This document shows, in pieces, positions 8,393-16,913 of a DNA stretch of 51,641 nt. The number at the start of each line of letters is the position of its first letter. The first letter of the stretch is position 1. The stretch is from the NCBI GenBank assembly GCA_913062525.1, contig CAJXWA010000007.1:1-51641 (forward strand), given 5' to 3'. The notes under the pieces were generated by a model. It was not told the DNA's origin. It worked only from the letters and a program-made list of their open reading frames with translations, and did not search any database. The position numbers and the translations under genes were made by a program. Source of the DNA: an uncultured Alphaproteobacteria bacterium. GTDB taxonomy: Bacteria > Pseudomonadota > Alphaproteobacteria > Sneathiellales > Sneathiellaceae.

Positions 8393-9775
8393 CTAGCTAT
8401 CTAGCTTGATCGTCCAAACATCCACCGGCTCTTCTCTGCCGCGCAAGGGTTGGGGACCAACAGGCTCGAATGAAAATGGATTATCAGCGTCCATGCCAGC
8501 AGCCTGCATAACCGCGCTGCTGGCTGCGACACTAGCACCTAGCTTCCGCGTTAAGGCTTCGAGACGACTGGCCACGTTCACGGCATCTCCGAGTACTGTA
8601 TATTCCAATCTTCGCTCGGATCCGATGTCTCCCAAAATCACATCACCATAATGTAGCCCTACTGACAACCGAATAGCTTTTTCGCCTGCCGCTACCCTTG
8701 ATTGGTTCCAAAGGGTCATCTGTTTTTGCATCTCCACCGCACATTGAAGCGCATTCTTTGCATCATCAGGTGATGTGTTCGGCGTGCCGAAACTAACCAT
8801 CAATCCATCCCCTAAAAACTTATCGAGTGTTCCTTTATGCTCAAAGACTGCGGTCTCCATCATCCCATGGAATTCGCGCAAAATGGCAACCACGTCTTCT
8901 GGCTTCTCCCGTTCAGCCATCTTGGTAAACCCAACAATATCGGCGAACATGACAACCACTTTTTGGGAACGAACTTCACCGAGTGGTTGATCCCGCCCCG
9001 CAAGATGCTCCACCATAGTCGGCGCAAAATACCGTGAAAGATTTGATCTCTCGCGCGCAGCCTCTGCTTGACGAATTAATAGTCGGTTTGACCGCCAGCT
9101 GTTCAAAGCCAATATTCCAGCGACAACCCCAAATACGACAACTTCTTGAACTCTAGAAGAGAAGTGTAAATCTGCGGGATCAAGCAATTCGATTATTCTG
9201 GGATGGCCGACCAGCAATATTCTCAATTGCTCAGAAATTTCAGGAATGACATCAGGTTGGAATGTAGCCCAAAAATACCCAAGCCCCCACACAAGAGTGG
9301 TAAACCAGATAACGGCAAACATGGTTCGCCATGAATAGGCAAGTGATGCGCCGGCAAGTAATATATAGAAGAAACTAAATCCACCATATTTGTATTGAAG
9401 CCCCACCGACCAAACGTCATGATTGAAAGGATTGGGAACCAACAACGTTACCGTCATTAATGCCAAATCCAATGCCAATAACAGGAGTTCAGACCGTGAC
9501 CGCCCGACTTTACCAATTCTAGATTGCGCCCAACCGTTCAACATGAAGGCTGCAATTAGGGCTTCATAATAAAGAACACTCCAGCTCGTATCGAGGTAAA
9601 TAAGGAGCAGGCCGACAACACTTAAAGCGGCGAAGCGGGCTTTCGCTGCGAGCACCAATCCTTCGCGTTTACTCTCGACGAGAGCGTCTTTTAAAAATTT
9701 ATTGGTTTCTGCCAAATCATCAGCTGTGGTCAATATAGACTTAACCCCCTGATTTTGCATGGTTGCATCGACCAC
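8393..9775 (-). CDS. Membrane-anchored class III adenylate/guanylate cyclase
   Basis: Cyclic nucleotide synthase of 460 residues. The N-terminal part (about 40-240) has several hydrophobic helices and no recognisable sensor fold, so it is an integral membrane domain. The C-terminal catalytic domain starts at VVMFADIVGFTKMAE (metal-binding Asp), continues with DKFLGDGLMVSFG (second metal Asp) and ends with LEYTVLGDAVNVASRLE, whose Asn and Arg bind the transition state. These residues are complete, so activity is expected. The purine-selecting position suggests adenylate cyclase, but cGMP cannot be excluded. It stands alone between gloC and the indolepyruvate oxidoreductase. Confidence 0.9.
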   Translation of the reverse strand: MVDATMQNQGVKSILTTADDLAETNKFLKDALVESKREGLVLAAKARFAALSVVGLLLIYLDTSWSVLYYEALIAAFMLNGWAQSRIGKVGRSRSELLLLALDLALMTVTLLVPNPFNHDVWSVGLQYKYGGFSFFYILLAGASLAYSWRTMFAVIWFTTLVWGLGYFWATFQPDVIPEISEQLRILLVGHPRIIELLDPADLHFSSRVQEVVVFGVVAGILALNSWRSNRLLIRQAEAARERSNLSRYFAPTMVEHLAGRDQPLGEVRSQKVVVMFADIVGFTKMAEREKPEDVVAILREFHGMMETAVFEHKGTLDKFLGDGLMVSFGTPNTSPDDAKNALQCAVEMQKQMTLWNQSRVAAGEKAIRLSVGLHYGDVILGDIGSERRLEYTVLGDAVNVASRLEALTRKLGASVAASSAVMQAAGMDADNPFSFEPVGPQPLRGREEPVDVWTIKLDS

Positions 9776-9872
9776 AATATTCCCCTGTCACTGTTTCAAC
9801 ACAGACACTAATATCCAATCTACCACTATATAGGGGGCATCCGAGGCCAAAACCATATATATTTTCCAACTG

Positions 9873-12800
9873 CTACTTTGCTGACAATTCGGACATTTTT
9901 TGCAGCATTTCTTCTTTCGCAATTTGAACGGCGTTATCCTTCACAGGGCCATATCCTCTTATACTTAGGGGAATTTGGGCGAGATCTTGCAAATCTCCCA
10001 TTCTTTCAGTACTGATAAATTTCAAAGACTTTGATATATTCTGCATATACCAGTCTATGAGTTCACGTTCCATTTTTCGTTCTGGATGGTAACCAAACAC
10101 ATCAAACGGCGTTCCTCTTAAACCCTTCAGTTTTGCGAGAACGTCGAACCCCTTTGAAATCCAAGAACCAAACTCCCGTTTTTTAGGGCGCCCTCGCTCA
10201 TCTTTAGCCGAGGGAATAAATGGTGGGGCTAAATGGTGAATGATTTTATAGTCACCCTCAAATTCTGCTGCGATATCTTTGTAAAACGCCGGATTTGAAT
10301 GAAGTCGCGCCACCTCATACTCATCTTTATAGCTCATCAGCTTAAATAGACTTTTGGCAATATTCTCATGTAACTCTCTATGTTCAGCATCGGTGAGATC
10401 TAAGGCGGTCCCTACCGTATTCATAAAATTAGAATATTTCGACGCCCATTTAGCGTTCTGATAGGATGTTAGGAAAGAATTATGTTTCTCCCATAGGGCT
10501 TCGCTACTTTCAGACTCAATCGCGGCCGCTATTGGTTGATCAAACTCGCCTGCGCTTGGATTAACCGATAAAACCCGACCCCATGAGAACGCCTGCTTGT
10601 TAAGCACAACCGCCACATTGTTAAGCTCAATCGCTTTCATCAGTGCCGGCAGCGAGACTGGCACGAGACCCTGTTGCCACGCAAAACCAAGTAACAATAC
10701 ATTTGCAAAAACACTATCTCCCAACAATTTTTCGGCGGCCCCGTTTGCATCTATGGATCCTAAGCCTCCATCAGCGAAGGTTTGATCCAATAATTGGATA
10801 CGCTGATCCACGTGCATTTCTGCATCTGGATTTAGGGTGAAGTCTCCTGTTGGCATACTGGCAAGATTTACGGCCCCGCGCGTTACACCCGTTTTATAGG
10901 TAGCCGATGCCTTTGGTGACGTACTTACCACAACGTCACAGCCAATCAATGCATCCGCATGGCCACTATCGGTCCGAACCTGGTTCAGATCATCTGGCCT
11001 TGACGCTAGACGAACATAACTAATCACCGGGCCGAATTTTTGCGCAAACCCCATGAAATCAAGAACTGTCGCCCCCTTATTTTCAAGGTGGGCTGCCATG
11101 GTAATAAGCTGTCCCACCGTGATGACACCAGTTCCGCCGACACCCGTCACAACGATATCATATGGGCCATCAAGTGCTTTTATTAGTGGCTCAGTAACTT
11201 CAGATAAATATCCATCTAATTTATCACTGCGGCTTTGATGGACGGGCTTTCTTCGCTGCCCTCCTTCGATGGTGACAAAGCTTGGGCAAAATCCGTCTAC
11301 ACACGAATAATCTTTATTGCAGGAGTTTTGGTTGATTTTCCGTTTGCGTCCAAATTCAGTCTGTACGGGTTCAACAGACAAACAGTTGGAGGCAACCGAG
11401 CAATCCCCGCAACCTTCGCAGACAGCCTGATTAATATATGCAAATTTGGGAGTATCCTCAACCAGTCCTCTTTTCACTCGGCGACGTTTTTCAGTCGCAC
11501 AAGGTTGCTCATAGATCAAAGCGGTGACGCCTGGAATCTCGCGAAGTTCCCGCTGCACCATATCCAGATCTGATCGATCATTAAATGTCACGCCAGCTGG
11601 ATATAAATCGTGATCAAATTTCCCAATATCGTTGGAGAGAATTGCAATTCTCGTAATCCCTTCAGCTCGAATGGAATGGGCGATGGAGTTCACACTGATC
11701 GGCCCGTCTGCGGGTTGGCCGCCCGTCATAGCCGTCACATCATTGAAGAGGATTTTGTATGTAATATTCGTTTTCGCAGCCACTGACTGACGTATTGCTA
11801 AACTTCCTGAATGGTAATATGTCCCATCCCCCAGATTTTGGAAAACATGTTGTCCGCCATTAAATTTTGAGTTGGCGATCCAGTTCACACCTTCTCCGCC
11901 CATCTGAATAAGGTAGTTCGTATCGCGGTCCATCCAGCTCGCCATAAAATGACACCCAATCCCGGCAAGGGCGCTTGAGCCTTCTGGAACTTTAGTTGAT
12001 CGATTGTGCGGGCACCCTGAACAAAAGAAGGGGCTGCGACTTACGCCCGAAACACTCAACGAAACACTGGGTTCTTTTAATAGCGCCTCCGCGCGTTTCG
12101 TCAAATTTAGGCCGTCAAAAATAAGATCAAGACGTTTTGCGACAATGATTGCCAGTTGAAGGGGGGATAATTCACCTGTCCAAGGAATAAGACGTTTGCC
12201 CTCTTCATCATTCTTTCCCACCATGCGTTTGGGCTTAGCACCGGGATAGTCATAAAAATATTCTTTAAACTGACTTTCAATAATGCCGCGTTTTTCTTCA
12301 ACCACAAGAACTTCACGTTTCCCTTGTACAAATTCTAGAGATGATTTTTTTGCTAGGGGCCAAACCATCCCAATTTTGTAAATATCAATTCCGATATCAC
12401 GGGCCTCTTTCTCGCCTATGCCGAGCAGACGCAGTGCTTCCATTAAGTCCAGATGCGCCTTTCCCGTTGTCACAATCCCATAAGTCGCCTTTGGAACATC
12501 GTAAATATGACGATCTATTGGGTTGGCATCGGCAAAGGCTAAAACGGCGTGCTTTTTATCTTCAAGGCGTTCTTCAATTTGGGGGCCCGGTAAATCCGGC
12601 CATCTATAATGAAGACCTTCGGGCCCTGCAGTGAAATCAGGTACATTGAAAGTGCGGGCTGGCTGCAATTCGATACTTGCCCCACTTTCCACAATTTCTG
12701 TTGTTGCCTTAAAACCCACCCACATTCCGCTAAACCGAGACAATGCATATCCATATTCACCGAAAGCTAGATATTCAGATACGCTTGAAGGGTTCAATAT

Positions 12801-13355
12801 TGGCATAAAGAAGGTCAGGAAAGCCGCGTCTGATTGATGCGGCATGGAAGACGAAATGCTTCCATGATCATCGCCTGCAACAACCAACACTCCGCCAGTA
12901 GGGGACGAACCATAGGCGTTTCCGTGTTTTAAAGCATCACCCGCGCGATCAACTCCGGGGCCCTTGCCGTACCAGAGCCCAAATACGCCATCGACAGTTT
13001 TCTTGCGATCTGTCTCAACTTGTTGCGAGCCAAGGACTGCAGTCGCAGCCAGCTCCTCATTTACAGCCGGTAGAAATTCAATTTGCTTAGCGGCTAGCTG
13101 TTCTTTAATGCTCCACAGTTCTTTATCCAATGTGGCCAATGGTGACCCTCTATAACCACTAATAAACCCAGCAGTTTTTAATCCCTCTTTTTCATCGCGG
13201 ATTTTTTGCATTAAGGGGATCCGAGCAAGGGCTTGGGTTCCTGTTAGAAACACTCTGCCGCTCATTTTCTCATAACGATCCAATAATTTGTATTCAAAAT
13301 CTATTTCAGAAATTTTATCAGATCGCTGGGACATAGGTCTCTCCACCTTATTCAA
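9873..13355 (-). CDS. Indolepyruvate ferredoxin oxidoreductase, fused alpha-beta type
   Basis: Oxidatively decarboxylates aryl or branched 2-oxo acids from transaminated amino acids to acyl-CoA, reducing ferredoxin. At 1160 residues it is the aerobic proteobacterial fusion of the thiamine-diphosphate subunit with the gamma-type subunit. Seen in order are an N-terminal pyruvate-oxidoreductase-type domain with GDDHGSISSSMPHQSD, CSGCPHNRSTK, a thiamine-diphosphate region (MGGEGVNW), a cysteine cluster CEGCGDCSVASNC...CNKDYSC for Fe-S centres, then VVTGVGGTGVITVGQLI of the gamma domain. The start MNKVERPMSQ has an alternative internal ATG seven codons later. It is divergent from an Lrp/AsnC gene, which probably controls it. 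Confidence 0.92.
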   Translation of the reverse strand: MNKVERPMSQRSDKISEIDFEYKLLDRYEKMSGRVFLTGTQALARIPLMQKIRDEKEGLKTAGFISGYRGSPLATLDKELWSIKEQLAAKQIEFLPAVNEELAATAVLGSQQVETDRKKTVDGVFGLWYGKGPGVDRAGDALKHGNAYGSSPTGGVLVVAGDDHGSISSSMPHQSDAAFLTFFMPILNPSSVSEYLAFGEYGYALSRFSGMWVGFKATTEIVESGASIELQPARTFNVPDFTAGPEGLHYRWPDLPGPQIEERLEDKKHAVLAFADANPIDRHIYDVPKATYGIVTTGKAHLDLMEALRLLGIGEKEARDIGIDIYKIGMVWPLAKKSSLEFVQGKREVLVVEEKRGIIESQFKEYFYDYPGAKPKRMVGKNDEEGKRLIPWTGELSPLQLAIIVAKRLDLIFDGLNLTKRAEALLKEPSVSLSVSGVSRSPFFCSGCPHNRSTKVPEGSSALAGIGCHFMASWMDRDTNYLIQMGGEGVNWIANSKFNGGQHVFQNLGDGTYYHSGSLAIRQSVAAKTNITYKILFNDVTAMTGGQPADGPISVNSIAHSIRAEGITRIAILSNDIGKFDHDLYPAGVTFNDRSDLDMVQRELREIPGVTALIYEQPCATEKRRRVKRGLVEDTPKFAYINQAVCEGCGDCSVASNCLSVEPVQTEFGRKRKINQNSCNKDYSCVDGFCPSFVTIEGGQRRKPVHQSRSDKLDGYLSEVTEPLIKALDGPYDIVVTGVGGTGVITVGQLITMAAHLENKGATVLDFMGFAQKFGPVISYVRLASRPDDLNQVRTDSGHADALIGCDVVVSTSPKASATYKTGVTRGAVNLASMPTGDFTLNPDAEMHVDQRIQLLDQTFADGGLGSIDANGAAEKLLGDSVFANVLLLGFAWQQGLVPVSLPALMKAIELNNVAVVLNKQAFSWGRVLSVNPSAGEFDQPIAAAIESESSEALWEKHNSFLTSYQNAKWASKYSNFMNTVGTALDLTDAEHRELHENIAKSLFKLMSYKDEYEVARLHSNPAFYKDIAAEFEGDYKIIHHLAPPFIPSAKDERGRPKKREFGSWISKGFDVLAKLKGLRGTPFDVFGYHPERKMERELIDWYMQNISKSLKFISTERMGDLQDLAQIPLSIRGYGPVKDNAVQIAKEEMLQKMSELSAK

Positions 13356-13423
13356 TTACTCGTCCCAACAGTGTAACAGGAGAGAACTGAAAATTCTTTT
13401 CAACCTGAACCGTAAATACCTTC

Positions 13424-13492
13424 AATATTGGATATATTTTTCGAAATTTTAATAAATATGGACAAAATCTCCGTTATTATTTAAAATATGGA
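13424..13492. promoter_or_regulatory. 30-bp-phased repeats in the Lrp/indolepyruvate oxidoreductase control region
   Basis: AAATATGGA occurs at 13454-13462 and again at 13484-13492, exactly 30 bp apart, and a related AATATTGGA sits at 13424-13432, another 30 bp upstream. The stretch is strongly A+T rich and also holds TTTCGAAA. Phasing at about three helical turns is what a wrapped Lrp-type octamer would use. The third copy ends directly before the Lrp start codon. Function is inferred. Confidence 0.4.
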
Positions 13493-13954
13493 ATGATCGA
13501 TGAAACGGACCAACAGCTTCTGAACTACCTGCAGGAAGATTGCAGGATTACCAATGGGCAACTGTCCAGCAAACTTGGAATATCTCCATCGTCCTGCTGG
13601 CGCCGCATTAAAAGCCTCGAAGATGTGGGGATGATTACGGGCTATGGCGCCCTTGTTGATCGGAATGCAGCTGGGTTTAATTTTTCAGCTATCGTTCATG
13701 TTAGCCTCTCCCGGCAGGAAGAGAATACGGTCCATGAATTTGTAGAGGCTGTAAACCTGCGCCCTGAAATTCTAGACTGTTATGCCACAACGGGAGAGGC
13801 TGATTATCATTTACGTGTTGTTGTGAAAGACATTGCTGAGTTCAATCAGTTTCTGGATGATTTTCTATTCCGTATTCCAGGCGTTGCCCACGCCCGCTCC
13901 AACATTGTGTTGAAGGATATAAAGGCGTCAATGAAGCTATCCTTCAACTCTTGA
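13493..13954 (+). CDS. Lrp/AsnC-family transcription regulator
   Basis: Feast/famine regulator of 153 residues, standard family length. The N-terminal helix-turn-helix (about 4-60; NGQLSSKLGISPSSCWRRIKSL) is followed by a RAM ligand-binding domain (about 65-150; ILDCYATTGEADYHLRVVVKD). Divergence from the indolepyruvate oxidoreductase suggests that it senses an amino acid, perhaps aromatic or branched, and controls that catabolic gene; this is inference. Its last 11 bp overlap the end of the convergent peptidase gene. Confidence 0.93.
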   Translation: MIDETDQQLLNYLQEDCRITNGQLSSKLGISPSSCWRRIKSLEDVGMITGYGALVDRNAAGFNFSAIVHVSLSRQEENTVHEFVEAVNLRPEILDCYATTGEADYHLRVVVKDIAEFNQFLDDFLFRIPGVAHARSNIVLKDIKASMKLSFNS

Positions 13955-14396
13955 GATTTTTGGTATAGCTAGTCCCATCGTAAGTCAAAACTTGTCCCCG
14001 GCTACCTGTCTCTATACAAGAACAATGAATCCAGCCGCTATTTGGGTTACCGCGTTCAAAATATTCCAAAATTAACTGATCAAACTTCAAATTCTGAGTG
14101 ATCCATGTGGCTAAATCGAAATTGCTAATGCCCGGCAGTTCCAAATCAACTGCCTCCCCTTTTACATGCTGAGAATTATCGTTAGAGCCAAGGGCACGAT
14201 TGAGAGACAGACACCTGTATGCACTTGTCGGGGAAAAAGGGATCCCAAATTGGATCCTTACAGGTTCAAGTATTTCTGTTGCTAGATAAATCATCCGTTG
14301 AATGATTGTGCTGGAAGCCTCGTTATCAATTTTGTGACGAGATGCGTAGCTGCTCTTTGTCATTTCAGACAACGTGAAATGATCGGATAAATACAT
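13944..14396 (-). CDS. Peptidase M15A-like protein
   Basis: 150-residue protein of the peptidase M15 (D-Ala-D-Ala carboxypeptidase/endolysin-like) fold. Zinc ligands are seen in SQHVKGEAVDLE (the SxHxxGxAxD motif) and in WIHCS near residue 125. There is no signal peptide or membrane segment. This family is common as phage lysis or tail-associated murein hydrolase, but no phage gene adjoins it, so it may be a domesticated orphan acting on peptidoglycan stem peptides. The start at 14396 has a good GGAGG four bases upstream. The gene overlaps the Lrp-family gene tail to tail by 11 bp. Confidence 0.8.
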   Translation of the reverse strand: MYLSDHFTLSEMTKSSYASRHKIDNEASSTIIQRMIYLATEILEPVRIQFGIPFSPTSAYRCLSLNRALGSNDNSQHVKGEAVDLELPGISNFDLATWITQNLKFDQLILEYFERGNPNSGWIHCSCIETGSRGQVLTYDGTSYTKNLKS

Positions 14397-14479
14397 TGTT
14401 CCTCCGATATATGGGAAAATAAGCTAAGATTAGGAACTAGTACTACAGATTATTACTGTACGTTTTTATTCACGCGTTG

Positions 14480-15304
14480 TTATTGCGCGTTTTTACTCGC
14501 AAGTTTCGCATTACCGTGTTGATAACGTTCCAAATGCAATTCCATTTTTCCAAAACCTGTATCTACCTGCATACGAACAGGCACGACCCGACCACCAGGC
14601 GCAGGCGCCGCGACCCAAATCACAAGGTCTGTTTCTTTAGCCAAATCGTAATCCTTGTCTTTTTTGAAGCCGCCCTTTTCAACAATATCAAGTTTGCATC
14701 CTATGGCTTTACCTTCGAACACAGAATAATTTGATTTACTAAAATTGCGGGATCCGCCATCAGTCAAAATAACGTCATAGCGCCGACGTCCATCGAACAC
14801 TGGGTAACGACCTTCACACACGTTAGTTTTTTCAAACTCCAACGTTGCGGCAAGGATCATACTCATAGGGTCTAGGCTGTTATGAACAGCTTCAGGGTCC
14901 AGATTTGTGTATTTATTAGGGTTGTTCGATTTCTTTCCTGACACCGTATAAGAGACCTTCCCGTCAGGTGAATATTTAATATCCGCCCCGCGTTCTTTTC
15001 CCTTCCAACGACTTAAATGTGTATGCTGAACTGGCTGAACTTGGATGCCAGAAACGTCACCCATGGTGGCACCTTTGGCGGCCCAGCTAAACATCCAACG
15101 CATATTTTCATTGGTTTTTGCCGTGGTATTGACGGTGTAGCCTGAGACCGATTGATCAATCTCAGTATCCACGCTTCCCATAAAAAGGCCGCCAAGATAC
15201 ACAGAATGCGTCATACGCAAATTATCCATAGCAACTGCATTGCCGACACATATCTGTGCAGCCGTTAATATACCTGTACCAATTGCAAATAGTGCCGTTT
15301 TCAT
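14480..15304 (-). CDS. DUF3108 periplasmic protein
   Basis: 274 residues with an N-terminal signal peptide (MKTALFAIGTGILTAAQ..., cleavage expected after VAMA-like residues near 25). The body shows DUF3108 traits: an N-terminal beta-rich repeat, YSPDGKVSYTV, LDPMSMILA and YPVFDGRRRYDV. Proteins of this family are exported and have no established reaction. A GTG at 15316 is also in frame, but the ATG at 15304 has GGAAG upstream and gives the cleaner signal peptide. It is followed by M15 and preceded by uppP on the same strand, a loose envelope-related neighbourhood. Confidence 0.82.
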   Translation of the reverse strand: MKTALFAIGTGILTAAQICVGNAVAMDNLRMTHSVYLGGLFMGSVDTEIDQSVSGYTVNTTAKTNENMRWMFSWAAKGATMGDVSGIQVQPVQHTHLSRWKGKERGADIKYSPDGKVSYTVSGKKSNNPNKYTNLDPEAVHNSLDPMSMILAATLEFEKTNVCEGRYPVFDGRRRYDVILTDGGSRNFSKSNYSVFEGKAIGCKLDIVEKGGFKKDKDYDLAKETDLVIWVAAPAPGGRVVPVRMQVDTGFGKMELHLERYQHGNAKLASKNAQ

Positions 15305-15399
15305 CGTTACTTCCACCCTGTAGAAATAATCAGTCCCTGTATATGGGCATGAGCAGTGTAGATTTCAATCATATTCACATTTTGCATCGGACAAAATTT

Positions 15400-16203
15400 C
15401 TACCCTGTGATGTATAGGCCAATTAAAAATGCTCCTAATGCAAGTCGATAATAAACAAAAGGCATAAATCCAACTCGATTAATCCAACGCATTAGAATTT
15501 TAATCACCAGATAAGCAACCACGAAGGCGATACCACCGGCAATAAGCGCATCTAGGCCGAACCTGAAATCTTCTTCGATTGATGTTTTTATAACGGCGGC
15601 GAACCCAGCGGCGCCAATAATGGGAATAGAAAGCAGCATGGAAAAACGAGCAGCTTCAGCTCTATCCAACCCTCTGATTAGCGCTGCTGTCATGGTTACA
15701 CCAGATCGACTCGTGCCCGGAAATAGCGCAAAGATTTGAAAAATCCCGATGAACAAAGCGTCCCAGCTGTTCATACTCCGTATATCTCGGCTGCCTTTAA
15801 AGTAAAAATCAGCAACCCCTAGCAGAATACCAAAAAATAACGTTGTCATAGCGATCATCAATAGAGATCGCAAATCTATTTCCGCGACAAAATAAATCAC
15901 GGCGCCGGCTAACATGGCCGGTAATGATCCAATGATGAGATGAAAAGCAAGCTGTCTCCCACCAATAATACTATCCGCAGAGCCTTTTCCCAGAAGTGCT
16001 TTCAGCATAAAAACTAAATCTGACCGAAAGAACAAAAGAACGGCTAGCAACGATCCCACATGCGTTGCAATATCGATGGCTAAACCTTGGTCTTGCCATC
16101 CCGTTATAAGAGGCACCAAAAGTAAATGCCCACTGGATGAAATGGGTAAAAACTCAGTGACACCTTGAACAAGTGAGAGCACAAATATTTGGAAGGAATC
16201 CAC
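15400..16203 (-). CDS. uppP: Undecaprenyl-diphosphate phosphatase
   Basis: Integral membrane BacA-type phosphatase that recycles undecaprenyl diphosphate to the monophosphate carrier for peptidoglycan synthesis; overexpression of this family gives bacitracin resistance. The 267 residues contain both family signatures: QGVTEFLPISSSGHL (about 14-28, with the catalytic Glu and Ser residues) and PGTSRSGVTMTA (about 162-173, with the phosphate-binding Arg). About eight hydrophobic helices are visible. It is preceded by a 143-bp gap after the sortase gene and is probably transcribed from its own promoter. Confidence 0.95.
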   Translation of the reverse strand: MDSFQIFVLSLVQGVTEFLPISSSGHLLLVPLITGWQDQGLAIDIATHVGSLLAVLLFFRSDLVFMLKALLGKGSADSIIGGRQLAFHLIIGSLPAMLAGAVIYFVAEIDLRSLLMIAMTTLFFGILLGVADFYFKGSRDIRSMNSWDALFIGIFQIFALFPGTSRSGVTMTAALIRGLDRAEAARFSMLLSIPIIGAAGFAAVIKTSIEEDFRFGLDALIAGGIAFVVAYLVIKILMRWINRVGFMPFVYYRLALGAFLIGLYITG

Positions 16204-16259
16204 CCGACGCCCTTATCTTACTGGTTGTTATTATTCATTAACTTGACTAAACCGCAAGA

Positions 16260-16277
16260 ATGTCAAATTCGTGACAT
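16260..16277. promoter_or_regulatory. Inverted repeat upstream of uppP
   Basis: ATGTCA, six bases, TGACAT: an 18-bp perfect inverted repeat 57 bp before the uppP start. It could be an operator for a dimeric regulator. No matching regulator is adjacent, and no other copy was noticed in the window. Confidence 0.3.
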
Positions 16278-16346
16278 CCCATCTTATTTTTCTAACGGCA
16301 ACCACTAAAAAACTGTTCACCGCGAGATCTAACTGCGTTGATTTGA

Positions 16347-16913
16347 TCAACTATGTACAGCATTTTCTGGCTTTAGCCACACGACAAATCTTTCTGGCGT
16401 GTTTTCCAAAATACTATCAAATGGATAACAGGTAACCAACAGAGTAACCGGCTCTCTGTTACCAATAGGCACGTAGATATCATCTTTTGAGAGAATGGCG
16501 GTTTGTTCCACACGCCATATTTCCGTATCCAGACCAACTAATTTATAATGAACTTGGTCACCTTGCTTCAAGTCTTTCAGGAAATCAAAATGCGTATCCC
16601 GGTGGCCGTAGAAAATTTTATTCTGGCCGTAGTGCTCAACCGTTGGCCCAAAAGCCAAATTACGCATGCTAGATTGCGACAAAACAAACCTTGTCGCTTG
16701 AAGGCGCGGGATTGTCAGTTTTGCGAGTGGATAACTGTCGGCCCACGGCCATGGTAAGACCGGAATTGTTGTTTCTTCTGTTTGCTCAAATGCATGCTCA
16801 ATTAATGCGGGAGCGGCCCACGCTTTGGCTGCAATTAGACCTGCATGACCAAGTTGCCAAAAGGCAATTCCTATTAAAGATATAATAAAGATGACCATGA
16901 GAAACCTAGACAT
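16347..16913 (-). CDS. Class GN (proteobacterial) sortase
   Basis: Membrane-anchored cysteine transpeptidase of 188 residues. It has an N-terminal hydrophobic anchor (about 4-20) and the sortase catalytic residues His104 (FYGHRDTHF), Cys162 (LLVTCYPF) and Arg175 (ERFVVW). It belongs to the sortases found mainly in marine Gram-negatives, which occur as a two-gene unit with one large VIT-VWA target. That target is the next gene upstream, overlapping by 8 bp, so the pair is translationally coupled. What the sortase joins its target to in a Gram-negative envelope is not known. Confidence 0.92.
   Translation of the reverse strand: MSRFLMVIFIISLIGIAFWQLGHAGLIAAKAWAAPALIEHAFEQTEETTIPVLPWPWADSYPLAKLTIPRLQATRFVLSQSSMRNLAFGPTVEHYGQNKIFYGHRDTHFDFLKDLKQGDQVHYKLVGLDTEIWRVEQTAILSKDDIYVPIGNREPVTLLVTCYPFDSILENTPERFVVWLKPENAVHS

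Noticed and set aside
16338-16350. TTGAT-N3-ATCAA, FNR-like
   Set aside because: The spacer is three, not four, and the site overlaps the sortase stop codon instead of a promoter.
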